From Unio delphinus (lineage: Eukaryota; Mollusca; Bivalvia; Unionida; Unionidae): a stretch of 64,000 nucleotides of DNA. Every line of letters begins with the position of its first letter. The stretch's first letter is position 1. The notes beneath the pieces were generated by a model. It had not been told where the DNA came from. It ran no database searches and saw only the letters and a list, made by a program, of their open reading frames with translations. The stretch lies in the NCBI GenBank assembly GCA_029339505.1, contig JAQISU010000123.1, positions 4,696,501-4,760,500 on the forward strand, in the 5' to 3' direction. This document shows, piece by piece, positions 63,911-64,000 of the stretch. A program made the position numbers and the translations under genes.

Positions 63911-64000
63911 AACTGATAAGTTTATGTGGAGAAATGAAACGGTGTGCTTTTCGGCGGATAGTAATTTGTCTGTTTGGTTACGTTGCGCCATTCCTTGGTG

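Overview
The window is animal nuclear DNA: AT-rich, with spliced introns, many long microsatellites and heavy transposon load. The only clear host gene is the 3' end of a KAT2-type (GCN5/PCAF) histone acetyltransferase. The tRNA-derived SINE families, a LINE with a C-terminal zinc finger and virus-like integrated elements suggest a lophotrochozoan, most likely a mollusc. That placement is inference; no species marker is visible.

Layout, left to right. 1-8.0 kb: last three exons (+) of the KAT2 gene, with a 41-bp minisatellite in one intron and a 41-bp tandem duplication that copies an exon end together with its splice donor. 8.2-12.6 kb: a minisatellite, then a Helitron relic (regulatory-looking leader and frameshifted Rep gene) cut off before its helicase, followed by a 49-bp repeat into which a SINE has inserted. 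12.6-34.8 kb: mostly non-coding, with MITEs, SINEs, a piggyBac relic, a CR1/L2-like LINE tail and a 1.8-kb LINE relic with dead reverse-transcriptase motifs.

34.8-45.9 kb: element A, about 11.1 kb, bounded by inverted repeats of about 235 bp. It carries minus-strand structural-type genes (a DUF-like start gene, a coiled-coil-like gene, a hydrophobic gene, a capsid-like gene, an adenain-like cysteine protease, and two more) but no polymerase or integrase that I can see. A LINE, a SINE, a hAT MITE and several microsatellites have invaded it.

About 49-59 kb: element B, a divergent relative carrying the same structural cassette in the same order and orientation, plus a retroviral-type integrase (+) and a protein-primed-type family B DNA polymerase (-). 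All are broken by stops and frameshifts. Together A and B look like endogenous Polinton/Maverick or adintovirus-like DNA viruses, and this is the most interesting content of the window. 59-64 kb is non-coding, with microsatellites, a full-length SINE and another LINE 3' end.

In A and B the gene set (DNA polymerase, integrase, protease, capsid-like proteins) is what a self-synthesising virus-like transposon would use to copy, integrate and package itself. In the present sequence no complete reading frame survives for polymerase, integrase or protease.
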